43,914 bases of DNA from Dehalococcoidia bacterium (lineage in GTDB: Bacteria; Chloroflexota; Dehalococcoidia; Dehalococcoidales; UBA1222): positions 1-43,914 of the forward strand of contig WRNG01000004.1 in the NCBI GenBank assembly GCA_009776735.1. The letters run 5' to 3'. Made by a program: the position numbers and the translations under genes. Position 1 is the first letter of the stretch, and the number at the start of each line of letters is the position of its first letter. Under the pieces are notes generated by a model. It had not been told where the DNA came from and ran no database searches. It saw only the letters and a list, made by a program, of their open reading frames with translations. Below are positions 26,775-35,251 of this stretch, in pieces.

Positions 26775-28475
26775 TTAATCTTCGCTTATGACTGGTTCCC
26801 AAACTGCTCGCAAGATAATCCACGACGGGAGCATCCTAAAAGATGTGGTCGCGCTATATTTATCAAATATATCTGGAGAAAGAATGCCTCCGGTTTCTAC
26901 TACCCATTCTTTAAAGACGTAGCCGGTTTTAGTTCCTGCGTAAACAGTTACTACTGACTCGCCGTGCAATGGATAAGGATAATATCCTCCTTCGCCACTA
27001 TTGCCAATTCCGCCGTCAATGATGGTAACTCTGTAAGGAATATATTCAAAAGTTGTCATAAAACCTTCCATCCAAAAAACCTTGTTCAAAGGTTCACCAT
27101 TCTTGGACCAGAAGAAGCGAATTGAAGACTGATTTATTGAGTCGAAATATGGATGATTCCAAACACTTTCTTGATGGATATAGGTTGCCCAACCATTAGA
27201 ACCAATCATAGTATATGGCGTTATTACCTTCATCGTTGCTGCGATGTACCCTCGTTGATTCTCATAGCTGGCATGAATTCTAAACTGAATTTTCGCAAAT
27301 CCGCCGGTATCAAGCAACTCATTATCATTCAAAAGCTTTTGGCTGTAGGTTATGCCATCCTTGTCGTAAAGTGATAATCCCCGTAAGTCTGGGTTGTCGG
27401 ATGTAAAAAAATTTGAGCTCAGAGAAACACGTACCGCAAAAGTATCCACAAATGCATGTTTTGGTGACTCAATCCAGCGATAATAGTATAGAACTCTTAC
27501 TTCGCCAAGCGACACCGTACCATAAAAACTAAAAATCTCAAGCTTTCCACCATCACGTTCGGTGATTGCATAGCTTTTTGTAACTTCTGAACATGCAAAA
27601 TATACTCCGTCGAATGCTCGTATCTCGTCGTCAGGTAGGTCATTAAGCACATAATCAGGCATCCCAAGCGTAGCAAGCTGTTCTCTAGTGGCAACTGTTT
27701 CTGGAGAGGGCTCGTTCTCGTAAATTATGGCTGTTGGAACAGGCGTATTGACATGGTACAAACAACCAATGTTACCTATGACAGTGATTACTACATAGAA
27801 CAGTGTAAACATGCCAAACGCGAAAGACTTAGCTTTGCTTACAGAAGGTTGCATTTCGTATTCTGCAAGTCTGGAATGCTTAATTAATTGGTTGATTATG
27901 ACGACAAAATAGATATACACACACAGCAAATACGGCGCTGCAATATATACCAAAGCAGGTAAATATATCCCAAATAAACTTGCTATATAAAACGGAATGA
28001 ATAGAATAAAGGAGCGCCTGAGCCGATTATGCAGAAACTCATTCCCCATGCGTTGAGCTATAGTTTGAAACCCAGAAAACATGAATGCTATCTGTATTAC
28101 AAAGAGAATTAACATACTGACATTTAGGGTAAGCCAAAGCGATGAACTGGTCGTGTTGGGAAATGCTTCTAGCCAGTAAATGCCAGTGCGCATTAATAGG
28201 AGGACAAAACTTAATCCAAACGCAAAGAATAGTTGTCTATTTTCTGTTCTCAGTATCCAAAGACCAAGTGAGAGCAATATTAATCCAAACCATGTAGTAT
28301 AAACAGGAAGTCCATTGTTGAAAAAGTCGATACTAAAACTTACCAACCCAAAACCCAAACATAAAAGTGTGAGCGCGGGACCAAGCAACCCCGCTTTGCT
28401 TGAAGTGGAATCATTGCCAATCGGCTCCCAATTCAATGCTAAAGCATCTTTGTCACTGGTGCGGTTATCATTCAT
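26775..28475 (-). CDS. Multi-pass membrane protein with C-terminal InlB-like repeat
   Basis: A 566-residue protein of unknown function. Residues about 28-240 hold six to seven hydrophobic helices (for example LLGPALTLLCLGFGLVSFSI, LILFVIQIAFMFSGF, IPFYIASLFGIYLPALVYI and FGMFTLFYVVITVIGNIG). Residues about 245-470 form a soluble, probably extracellular region. The last 90 residues contain VTVYAGTKTGYVFKEWVVETGG and W-I-I-LRAVWEP, the GYxFxxW...W pattern of divergent InlB B-repeat (Listeria-Bacteroides repeat) modules. It stands alone on the minus strand. It looks like a surface-exposed accessory protein, perhaps acquired. Confidence 0.65.
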   Translation of the reverse strand: MNDNRTSDKDALALNWEPIGNDSTSSKAGLLGPALTLLCLGFGLVSFSIDFFNNGLPVYTTWFGLILLSLGLWILRTENRQLFFAFGLSFVLLLMRTGIYWLEAFPNTTSSSLWLTLNVSMLILFVIQIAFMFSGFQTIAQRMGNEFLHNRLRRSFILFIPFYIASLFGIYLPALVYIAAPYLLCVYIYFVVIINQLIKHSRLAEYEMQPSVSKAKSFAFGMFTLFYVVITVIGNIGCLYHVNTPVPTAIIYENEPSPETVATREQLATLGMPDYVLNDLPDDEIRAFDGVYFACSEVTKSYAITERDGGKLEIFSFYGTVSLGEVRVLYYYRWIESPKHAFVDTFAVRVSLSSNFFTSDNPDLRGLSLYDKDGITYSQKLLNDNELLDTGGFAKIQFRIHASYENQRGYIAATMKVITPYTMIGSNGWATYIHQESVWNHPYFDSINQSSIRFFWSKNGEPLNKVFWMEGFMTTFEYIPYRVTIIDGGIGNSGEGGYYPYPLHGESVVTVYAGTKTGYVFKEWVVETGGILSPDIFDKYSATTSFRMLPSWIILRAVWEPVISED

Positions 28476-28695
28476 GGCTCATACCGACAAGTTATGACTT
28501 CTGGGATTTTTTGAGTCGACAACCACTACCGCACATGTCAAGGACATGAGTTTTGTGAGTCAACCTCTTAACTGGGGCGATAGCCATATGAAAGCCCTTA
28601 AAAACATACGCACTATGTTACCAATGAAACCTATTAGTCAACCGCTGTAATGTGATTAAGTTTGGCTTTGCGATAAACAATCTTAGGGTTTGAAT

Positions 28696-28923
28696 TTATG
28701 CAGCTACGACTTGCCTAACTTCCGGGATTTCCTGTTTTAGTAAGCGCTCAATCCCATTTTTGAGGGTCATGGTGGACATCGGGCAACCGGCGCAGTGTCC
28801 GACCAGTTTCACTTTTACCACTCCATCCTGGATGTCTATCAATTCAACATTCCCACCGTCAGCTTCAAGCGAGGGGCGAATTTTATTAAGAGAGGTTTCT
28901 ACCTTTGCTTTTAAATCATCCAT
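28696..28923 (-). CDS. NifU C-terminal-domain iron-sulfur scaffold protein
   Basis: A 75-residue stand-alone NifU-like (Nfu) domain: LNKIRPSLEADGGNVELIDI and LVGHCAGCPMSTMTLKNGIE with the cluster-binding CxxC. Such proteins assemble or carry [4Fe-4S] clusters. The ATG follows AGGGAG at 6-nt spacing. It is alone; no isc or suf genes are nearby. It is divergent from the TPR-gyrA pair. Confidence 0.9.
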   Translation of the reverse strand: MDDLKAKVETSLNKIRPSLEADGGNVELIDIQDGVVKVKLVGHCAGCPMSTMTLKNGIERLLKQEIPEVRQVVAA

Positions 28924-29105
28924 GTTAAACTCCCTGAGAGATACTTCAACATTGGCAGATTATCACAGCGTTTGGTTGATGTCAATGAAAAATGAGCACA
29001 GGTATGAAACATATGCTTGGAAGAAAAGGTATTTTGCTTGTCTTAATTGTCTTTTGTGGAGTAAAATAGATGGCTGTTGTAATAAAACCTATGTAGTATG
29101 AACGA

Positions 29106-29924
29106 ATGATTCAAGACAAAGAAAGCTTAGAACGACTTATTCGCCAGGCTTCCAAGCAAGCTATCACCTTGGCTCTAGAAGGGCGGTGGCGTGAGGCTGC
29201 TGATGCCAACAAGGTAATATTGGAAAGTTTCCCTAATGATGTCGATACGCTCAATCGATTGGGAAGAGCTCTTATTGAACTCGGTGACTACATTGAAGCC
29301 CGTGCCGCATATACACGCGCTAAGGAAATTGAGCCATACAACGCTATAGCTGAGAAGAATTTAAAGCGGCTGGAACTATTTGATGGTAGCCAAGAAGGCG
29401 GGAAACATGAGGGTAGTACCAAACTTGACCCCAATACCTTTATTGAGGAAATGGGCAAGGCGGGCGTTCTGCGGTTACAAAGAGTTGGTCCCAAGGAGCT
29501 ACTCATACGCATGGTGGCCGGTGACAAAGTAGTGTTGGTTGCAATTGACGGAACCTTACAGGTTAAGAATGAGGCTGAAGAGTACTTGGGAGAAGTAGAG
29601 CCACGTCATGGACAGCGCCTGATTAGGCTGATGGCCGGAGGGAATAGGTATAGCGCCTCGGTAACAAGTTCTTCAGAGGAATCATTATCAATTATCATAC
29701 GTGAGACGTACCAACACCCCAGTCAAGCCGGCCAACTTTCGTTCCCATTGAAAGGGACCAGCGGAGGCGCAAGGTATTCAAGTGGTGACAGAGTACCTTA
29801 TCGATACACAGAGTATGAAGAAGGCCTAGCTGACGAAGGTGGATACGGATTGCTTTCTGACGACGAAGAAATTGAAACGGACCTGCTCGAAGAAAATGAA
29901 GAGGAAGAAGACAGTCAACCTTAA
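29106..29924 (+). CDS. TPR-repeat protein upstream of gyrA
   Basis: A 272-residue soluble protein. The N-terminal 100 residues hold about two tetratricopeptide repeats ([55 protein letters not shown] region; the Y-x-A-x-x-x-Y-x-x-A pattern is clear). The middle part is a compact beta-rich domain without a recognised family. The C-terminus is strongly acidic (runs of Glu and Asp). It ends 17 nt before gyrA and so is probably co-transcribed with it. The function is unknown; TPRs suggest a protein partner. The ribosome-binding site is weak. Confidence 0.7.
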   Translation: MIQDKESLERLIRQASKQAITLALEGRWREAADANKVILESFPNDVDTLNRLGRALIELGDYIEARAAYTRAKEIEPYNAIAEKNLKRLELFDGSQEGGKHEGSTKLDPNTFIEEMGKAGVLRLQRVGPKELLIRMVAGDKVVLVAIDGTLQVKNEAEEYLGEVEPRHGQRLIRLMAGGNRYSASVTSSSEESLSIIIRETYQHPSQAGQLSFPLKGTSGGARYSSGDRVPYRYTEYEEGLADEGGYGLLSDDEEIETDLLEENEEEEDSQP

Positions 29925-29941
29925 AGGGGATAGGTGAAGAC

Positions 29942-32455
29942 ATGGTTGTGGGAAACATTGTACAAGTAAAAATCGAAGAACAAATGCGTGGGTCCTATTT
30001 GGACTATGCTATGAGTGTAATCGTTTCTCGTGCACTCCCGGATGTACGCGACGGGCTTAAGCCTGTGCATCGGCGTATTCTCTTCGGTATGCGTGAGTTG
30101 GGACTAACTCATAACAGTTCCTACAAAAAAAGTGCTCGTGTAGTTGGTGATGTCTTGGGTAAATACCATCCCCATGGCGATTCTTCGGTGTATGACGCCA
30201 TGGTGCGTATGGCACAACCTTTCTCAATGAGGCACACCTTAATTGATGGACAAGGGAACTTTGGTTCAGTAGATAACGACCCACCGGCGGCCATGCGTTA
30301 TACCGAGTGTCGTCTTGCGGAAATTGCCGAACAGATGTTGCTTGATATTGACAAGGAAACGGTGGATTTTGTCCCTAACTTCGATGATAGTCTTAAAGAA
30401 CCTTCAGTTTTGCCGACGCGAATGCCGAATTTATTGGTCAATGGTTCATCCGGCATTGCGGTCGGTATGGCTACTAATATCCCCCCGCATAATCTGGGTG
30501 AGGTATGCGAGGCGATAGGACATTTGATTGATAATCCGGATGCCACGGTAGATGACCTTATAAAGTTTATCAAGGGGCCTGATTTCCCTACCGGCGGCAC
30601 AATTTTAGGCGTTGAAGGAATCCATTCGGCTTACGCTACCGGGCATGGTCGCGTATTGGTTCAAGCCAAGGCTTTTGTCGAAGATACCCCAGGCACACTG
30701 CATCAACAAATAGTGGTAACCGAACTGCCGTACCAAGTCAACAAAGCAGCCTTGGTGGAACGCATAGCGGAGTTGATAAAGGACAAAAAGGTAACTGGCA
30801 TCAGCGATTTGCGTGATGAAAGTGATCGGCAAGGTATGCGCATAGTGATGGAACTTAAGCGTGAAATCCAACCGCGTCAAGTTCTAAACAATCTTTATAA
30901 GCACACTCAGATGCAAAGTGCTTTCTTTGTGAATATGCTGGCTTTGGTTGAAGGTCAGCCAAGAGTTATTTCTCTCAAAGAGGCTTTGCAAGCGTTTATT
31001 GATTTCCGTCGCAACGTTATTACCCGACGCTCAAAATACGAATTACGTATCGCCAGAGATCGCGCTCATATTCTCGAGGGCTTAAAAATTGCCCTGGATT
31101 TTTTGGATGAAGTGATAAAGACTATTCGCCAGTCAGCCAATGCTGATGCCGCTCGCGTTGCTCTTATGGATAACTTTAAATTATCCAAAATTCAGGCGCA
31201 AGCGATACTCGATATGCAATTGCGTCGTTTATCCAACCTTGAACGTACTCAAATTCTTGACGAGTTGACTCAGGTTAAAAAGACTATTGCCGATTTAGAA
31301 GATTTGCTTGCTGATCGACAACGAATCTCGAGAGTTGTGCAAGAGGAAACTAAAGCCTTGGGGACCAAGTTTGGCAATCCCCGAGCCACTGACATTACTC
31401 ATGAGGAATCGAAGGGTTTTTCCGAAGAGGATTTGATTGCTCATCAAGATATGGTGGTTACGCTATCTGAGCGGGGTTTCGTAAAACGTGTACCCACAAA
31501 GTCTTATGTTACACAGCATCGTGGAGGCCGAGGAATAATTGGCATGTCTACCCGCGAAGAAGACGCCGTGCGTTTCCTGCTTTCGGCGGATACTCATGAC
31601 AGTATTCTCTTTTTTACGAATAGGGGAAGGGTATTTAGTATCAAATGCTATGAGGTTCCTCTGGATGTATCGCGGCTGTCTAAAGGCACTGCCGTAGTGA
31701 ATATTTTTCCGATTAACCCAAATGAAAAAATTACGGCGGTTATTTGCGTGCGGAGTTTTGAGTCTGACACGTACCTACTGATGGCTACAGCTAGGGGAGA
31801 GGCGAAAAAGGTGTCAATTGAGTCTTTCAGTTCAGTTCGCTCCACCGGACTATTGGCAATGGATTTTGACAAAGATGATAATTTGGTTGCGGCGGCCTTG
31901 GGGACGAATGACGATGATGTAATTATGGTTTCACGAAAAGGACAGTCCATCCGCTTTCCGGTGAAGGAATTAAGGAATAGTTTACGAGCCTCAGGAGGCG
32001 TGGATGGTTTTAAAATGCGCAATGGTGATCAGGTTGTGAGTTTGGATGTCGTCAACCCCGACGGTTATCTTTTGGTAGTAACTGCGGGAGGTTTTGGTAA
32101 GATTACCGCGCTTTCTGAGTACCCGGTACAGCATCGCGCAGGTAGTGGCGTTAGAACTTTCAATGTTATTGAAAAAACCGGTGCTGTGGTCGCTGCGACA
32201 TCTGTTGATGAACGGAGTGAAGTGATGCTTGTATCGGCGAACGGTATTATCACTCGTACTCCTGTGAAAGAGAATGACCCTCGTAAGGGAATTACAACGC
32301 AGGGGCGTTCTACACAGGGCGTGAAACTAATGCGGCTTGACGAAGGCGATTCACTTGTCGGTCTTACTTGCCTTAGAACTCGAGGTGAGGACGAATCTCC
32401 TGTGCCAAGTGCTGATAAAGAAAAAGAAAAGCAGGCTTCTTTTCCGAAGTTATGA
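29942..32455 (+). CDS. gyrA: DNA gyrase subunit A
   Basis: An 837-residue GyrA. The N-terminal breakage-reunion domain has [22 protein letters not shown], the fluoroquinolone-determining region [18 protein letters not shown] (Ser and Asp at the usual sensitive positions) and the catalytic tyrosine in [13 protein letters not shown] coiled-coil follows (about 430-490). The C-terminal beta-pinwheel carries the GyrA box [11 protein letters not shown], which marks it as gyrase rather than topoisomerase IV. The ATG has AGGTG at 6 nt. Confidence 0.97.
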   Translation: MVVGNIVQVKIEEQMRGSYLDYAMSVIVSRALPDVRDGLKPVHRRILFGMRELGLTHNSSYKKSARVVGDVLGKYHPHGDSSVYDAMVRMAQPFSMRHTLIDGQGNFGSVDNDPPAAMRYTECRLAEIAEQMLLDIDKETVDFVPNFDDSLKEPSVLPTRMPNLLVNGSSGIAVGMATNIPPHNLGEVCEAIGHLIDNPDATVDDLIKFIKGPDFPTGGTILGVEGIHSAYATGHGRVLVQAKAFVEDTPGTLHQQIVVTELPYQVNKAALVERIAELIKDKKVTGISDLRDESDRQGMRIVMELKREIQPRQVLNNLYKHTQMQSAFFVNMLALVEGQPRVISLKEALQAFIDFRRNVITRRSKYELRIARDRAHILEGLKIALDFLDEVIKTIRQSANADAARVALMDNFKLSKIQAQAILDMQLRRLSNLERTQILDELTQVKKTIADLEDLLADRQRISRVVQEETKALGTKFGNPRATDITHEESKGFSEEDLIAHQDMVVTLSERGFVKRVPTKSYVTQHRGGRGIIGMSTREEDAVRFLLSADTHDSILFFTNRGRVFSIKCYEVPLDVSRLSKGTAVVNIFPINPNEKITAVICVRSFESDTYLLMATARGEAKKVSIESFSSVRSTGLLAMDFDKDDNLVAAALGTNDDDVIMVSRKGQSIRFPVKELRNSLRASGGVDGFKMRNGDQVVSLDVVNPDGYLLVVTAGGFGKITALSEYPVQHRAGSGVRTFNVIEKTGAVVAATSVDERSEVMLVSANGIITRTPVKENDPRKGITTQGRSTQGVKLMRLDEGDSLVGLTCLRTRGEDESPVPSADKEKEKQASFPKL

Positions 32456-32498
32456 ATGAAGACCTGAGTGTTTTGGTTTCTTTGCGATTGGGAATGGT

Positions 32499-33032
32499 TT
32501 ACAGGTTGGCTTGCTTGATTTCTTTGGAGGAAACTTTCTCCCCGCGAGTTAAGCGAGTTGCCAACTCAAGAAACTCAGTTGAGAGCATTGAATAGCGGAA
32601 CTTGATTAGACTCTTCAGCACGGGAACGTTGTCTAACAGGACATGTGTCTCGGTAAAGTTGACTTGTTCGGTTATGGTACTGTTATTGGCCTTATCAGTG
32701 GAATTGCAAGGGGCAGTTATTTGGCTAATGGCACGCTCAAACCCTCCGCATTTTTCCAGTTCATCTTTGAGAGCATTGATTTTGGCATGTTGTTTGGCTG
32801 AGATGCCGATATTTAGGCCGGGAGTGAAGTGAGATGCCCCCATTCCCAACCAGAGCGCGCAACTTCCACAAAGGGTATAGATACGAGGTGGATTTTCCTG
32901 TTGGTCAATGGCACTTCCACAAATAGCCATAGAAGGTTGCACAAACCCACAAATGTCACAACGGAAAGTGCCGGAAGGAATTTCTGGTTCTTTATTAAGG
33001 GGCTTTGGTCTATTCTGCCAAAAAAACTTCAA
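32499..33032 (-). CDS. Zinc-finger-containing hypothetical protein
   Basis: A 177-residue protein without a recognised family. Near the N-terminus it has CDICGFVQPSMAICGSA and TLCGSCALWLG, i.e. two CxxC pairs that could bind zinc. The rest is alpha-helical and polar, with LKDELEKCGGFE and a short basic C-terminus. No signal peptide or membrane helix is seen. It is convergent with gyrA and lies downstream of the radical-SAM gene on the same strand, 32 nt away, so it may be in that transcript. Confidence 0.55.
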   Translation of the reverse strand: MKFFWQNRPKPLNKEPEIPSGTFRCDICGFVQPSMAICGSAIDQQENPPRIYTLCGSCALWLGMGASHFTPGLNIGISAKQHAKINALKDELEKCGGFERAISQITAPCNSTDKANNSTITEQVNFTETHVLLDNVPVLKSLIKFRYSMLSTEFLELATRLTRGEKVSSKEIKQANL

Positions 33033-33064
33033 GTTCTAATTGTCCTTAAATGATTAAACTAATT

Positions 33065-34870
33065 TTAGCACCACTTGCCTTCTAGCCCACAAGCGTTGCA
33101 ACTAAATGTGCGGCAGTCAGAAGTAAGGGTGGCAGACATTGCCCGACGATATTCGTCTTTTAGGAACTCAGCAGAGACTCCGGTGTCAATATGTGCCCAT
33201 GGAAGTATTTCGTCTAGTGGGCGCTTGCGACAGGCGTACCACTCAGGGTTGATTCCTTCTTCCTCCATGGCTTTTCGCCATAATTCGAAATTGAAATGTT
33301 CGCTCCAGCCATCAAAAACAGAACCTTGTCGCCAAGCGCCATAAATAACTCTTCCGATTCTTCTGTCACCGCGGGAAATAAGCGCTTCCAATAGGCTGAC
33401 ACGGGTGTCCTGATAAGAATATTTTACACCAGATTTAGAAAAAAGACTTCGTAGGAGTTGGTGGCGGCGAGATAAATTATCAGCGCTTTCTTGCGCCACC
33501 CATTGAAAAGGAGTATGTGGCTTGGGAACAAATGTAGATAATGTCAGGCGAATCTGTGGTTTTCGACCGGGGGCTTTTCCCGCTTGTGCTTTCACTTTAC
33601 CTACAAGCTCTGCAATACAAGCCACGTCATCATCTTGCTCAGTGGGTAGTCCCAGCATGAAATAGAGCTTAAGAGAAGTCCAACCTCTTTCGAAAGCCAA
33701 AGAAGCTGTCGCTAACAATTCCTCTTCTGGAATATGCTTATTGATTACACGTTGCAGGCGCGCCGATCCTGCTTCCGGAGCAAAGGTCAAACCACTTTTG
33801 CGGTGCCTGGGAAGATTTTCGATTAACTGAATTGCGTGAGCATCCAAATGGAGGCTGGGTAAGGACAAGGCTATGCCGGTCCCATGTTTTGCGGTTATGT
33901 CAGCTACTAATGCATCAATTTGTGAATAATCACCGCTGGACAAAGATACTAATGATATTTCGTCATAGCCGCTATTCTCCATAATCGTATCAATAGCGAG
34001 CATTATTTCTTCGCGAGAGCGTTCGCGAACCGGACGGTAAATCATTCCGGCATTACAGAAGCGGCATCCGTGGGAACAACCGCGGGCGATTTCTATTGCC
34101 CCTCGATCATGCACAATCTCCATATAGGGCACAATGGGTTTCGTTGGTGGTGGAGGGAGTTTGGGTACCAATTGGCGGTGGATGGGAATGGCGGCATCAG
34201 CCGTTATGGGAGTAAGAATTTGATATAACCCATCTACGTATGTGACTTCATATAATGAGGGGACATACACCCCGGGTAATTTGGATAGCTCCTTAAGAAG
34301 AAGGTCTTTATTAAAATGACCGTTCGGTGATTTGTTTGAAAGGAGAGTTTCAAGGAAAGAGGGAAGAAGGTCTTCAACTTCTCCGATAATAAATAAATCG
34401 ATGAAGTCAGCAATCGGTTCGGGGTTAAGAGCGGCACTTCCGCCGGCGACAACTAAGGGAGATGTGCTGTCGCGGTCCTTGCTCCAAACCGGCAGCCCCG
34501 CCAAATCAATGATGGATAAAATGTTGGTAAAGGTAAATTCATAACCTAGTGAAAAGCCAATTACATCGAATTCACTAAGGGAGTGTCCGCTTTCAATACT
34601 TTGCAACGGTAACTGGGTTTTGCGCAACATCCGTATCATATCCGGCCATGGGGCAAAGACTCTCTCCGCTAAGCAGTCAGAGCGAGAGTTTATATTTTCA
34701 TAGAGGATACCCATGGCCATATTGGACATGCCGATCTCGTATACATCAGGGTAGCTGAGCGCGAATTTAAGGGACGTTGAATCCCAATTCTTTTGAATGG
34801 AATTCCACTCTCCACCAGAATAGCGTGCGGGTTTGCTTACTTGAAACAACAGTTTGTCGGAATATGGCAA
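33065..34870 (-). CDS. B12-binding/radical SAM protein (TIGR03960-like)
   Basis: A 601-residue radical-SAM protein. An N-terminal cobalamin-binding-like region (LKFALSYPDVYEIGMSNMAMGILYE) precedes the radical-SAM core with EIARGCSHGCRFCNAGMIYRP (CxxxCxxC). Further core motifs are SLSSGDYSQID and LTFAPEAGSARLQRVINK, followed by PKPHTPFQW. The C-terminus has C-N-A-C-G-LEGKWC. This arrangement matches the large proteins labelled TIGR03960, often found with tRNA/rRNA-modification or ribosomal genes; the exact reaction is unsettled. The start is TTG 34870 with AGGAG at 8-nt spacing, which decides it. Confidence 0.85.
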   Translation of the reverse strand: MPYSDKLLFQVSKPARYSGGEWNSIQKNWDSTSLKFALSYPDVYEIGMSNMAMGILYENINSRSDCLAERVFAPWPDMIRMLRKTQLPLQSIESGHSLSEFDVIGFSLGYEFTFTNILSIIDLAGLPVWSKDRDSTSPLVVAGGSAALNPEPIADFIDLFIIGEVEDLLPSFLETLLSNKSPNGHFNKDLLLKELSKLPGVYVPSLYEVTYVDGLYQILTPITADAAIPIHRQLVPKLPPPPTKPIVPYMEIVHDRGAIEIARGCSHGCRFCNAGMIYRPVRERSREEIMLAIDTIMENSGYDEISLVSLSSGDYSQIDALVADITAKHGTGIALSLPSLHLDAHAIQLIENLPRHRKSGLTFAPEAGSARLQRVINKHIPEEELLATASLAFERGWTSLKLYFMLGLPTEQDDDVACIAELVGKVKAQAGKAPGRKPQIRLTLSTFVPKPHTPFQWVAQESADNLSRRHQLLRSLFSKSGVKYSYQDTRVSLLEALISRGDRRIGRVIYGAWRQGSVFDGWSEHFNFELWRKAMEEEGINPEWYACRKRPLDEILPWAHIDTGVSAEFLKDEYRRAMSATLTSDCRTFSCNACGLEGKWC

Positions 34871-35251
34871 AGTTATAGCTCCTTGTTAAATTATATATAC
34901 GCGGGCATTTCTGTGGCAAACATTGATGGAATTGGAACCCAATAACCAAGATTTTTATTTACAAAACTGATGCATTACACGATGATTACACGATGTTTTT
35001 GGTTTCAGAACAGACTACGAAATAGTTACCACAAAACAAATCAAAAAAATTAGATTAACCAAGAATACAGGAAAAAATACTCACAAATAGGACGTATTCT
35101 TAGCACTAATTTCAGGTACGAATTTGTAACCTTTAGCCTTGGTTTTTCTCTGTCAAACTGTCAAAGATGGGATTTTACGTAATATATTTAGTCCTATTTT
35201 TGTTCCAAACTAGCGATGCAATGAGGTATAATACGTCCAGGGAGTGATAAT
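34871..35251. promoter_or_regulatory. Divergent region with cas operon promoter
   Basis: This AT-rich gap separates the radical-SAM gene from cas3. A good -10 (TATAAT, 35227-35232) lies 20 nt before cas3, with TTCCAA (35203-35208) as a weak -35 at 18 nt. AGGGAGTG precedes the cas3 ATG. An exact 11-bp tandem duplication (ATTACACGATG twice, 34974-34995) lies further upstream. No gene is seen. Confidence 0.5.
34974..34995. repeat. 11-bp tandem direct repeat upstream of cas3
   Basis: ATTACACGATG occurs twice with no spacer, 34974-34984 and 34985-34995. The 11-bp period places both copies on nearly the same face of the helix, as paired regulator sites often are, but a slippage duplication is equally possible. 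Confidence 0.6.

Noticed and set aside
28534-28548. Hairpin CATGTC-AAG-GACATG between the membrane-protein gene and the NifU-like gene
   Set aside because: The stem is only 6 bp without a clear T-run, and too short to call a terminator or operator.
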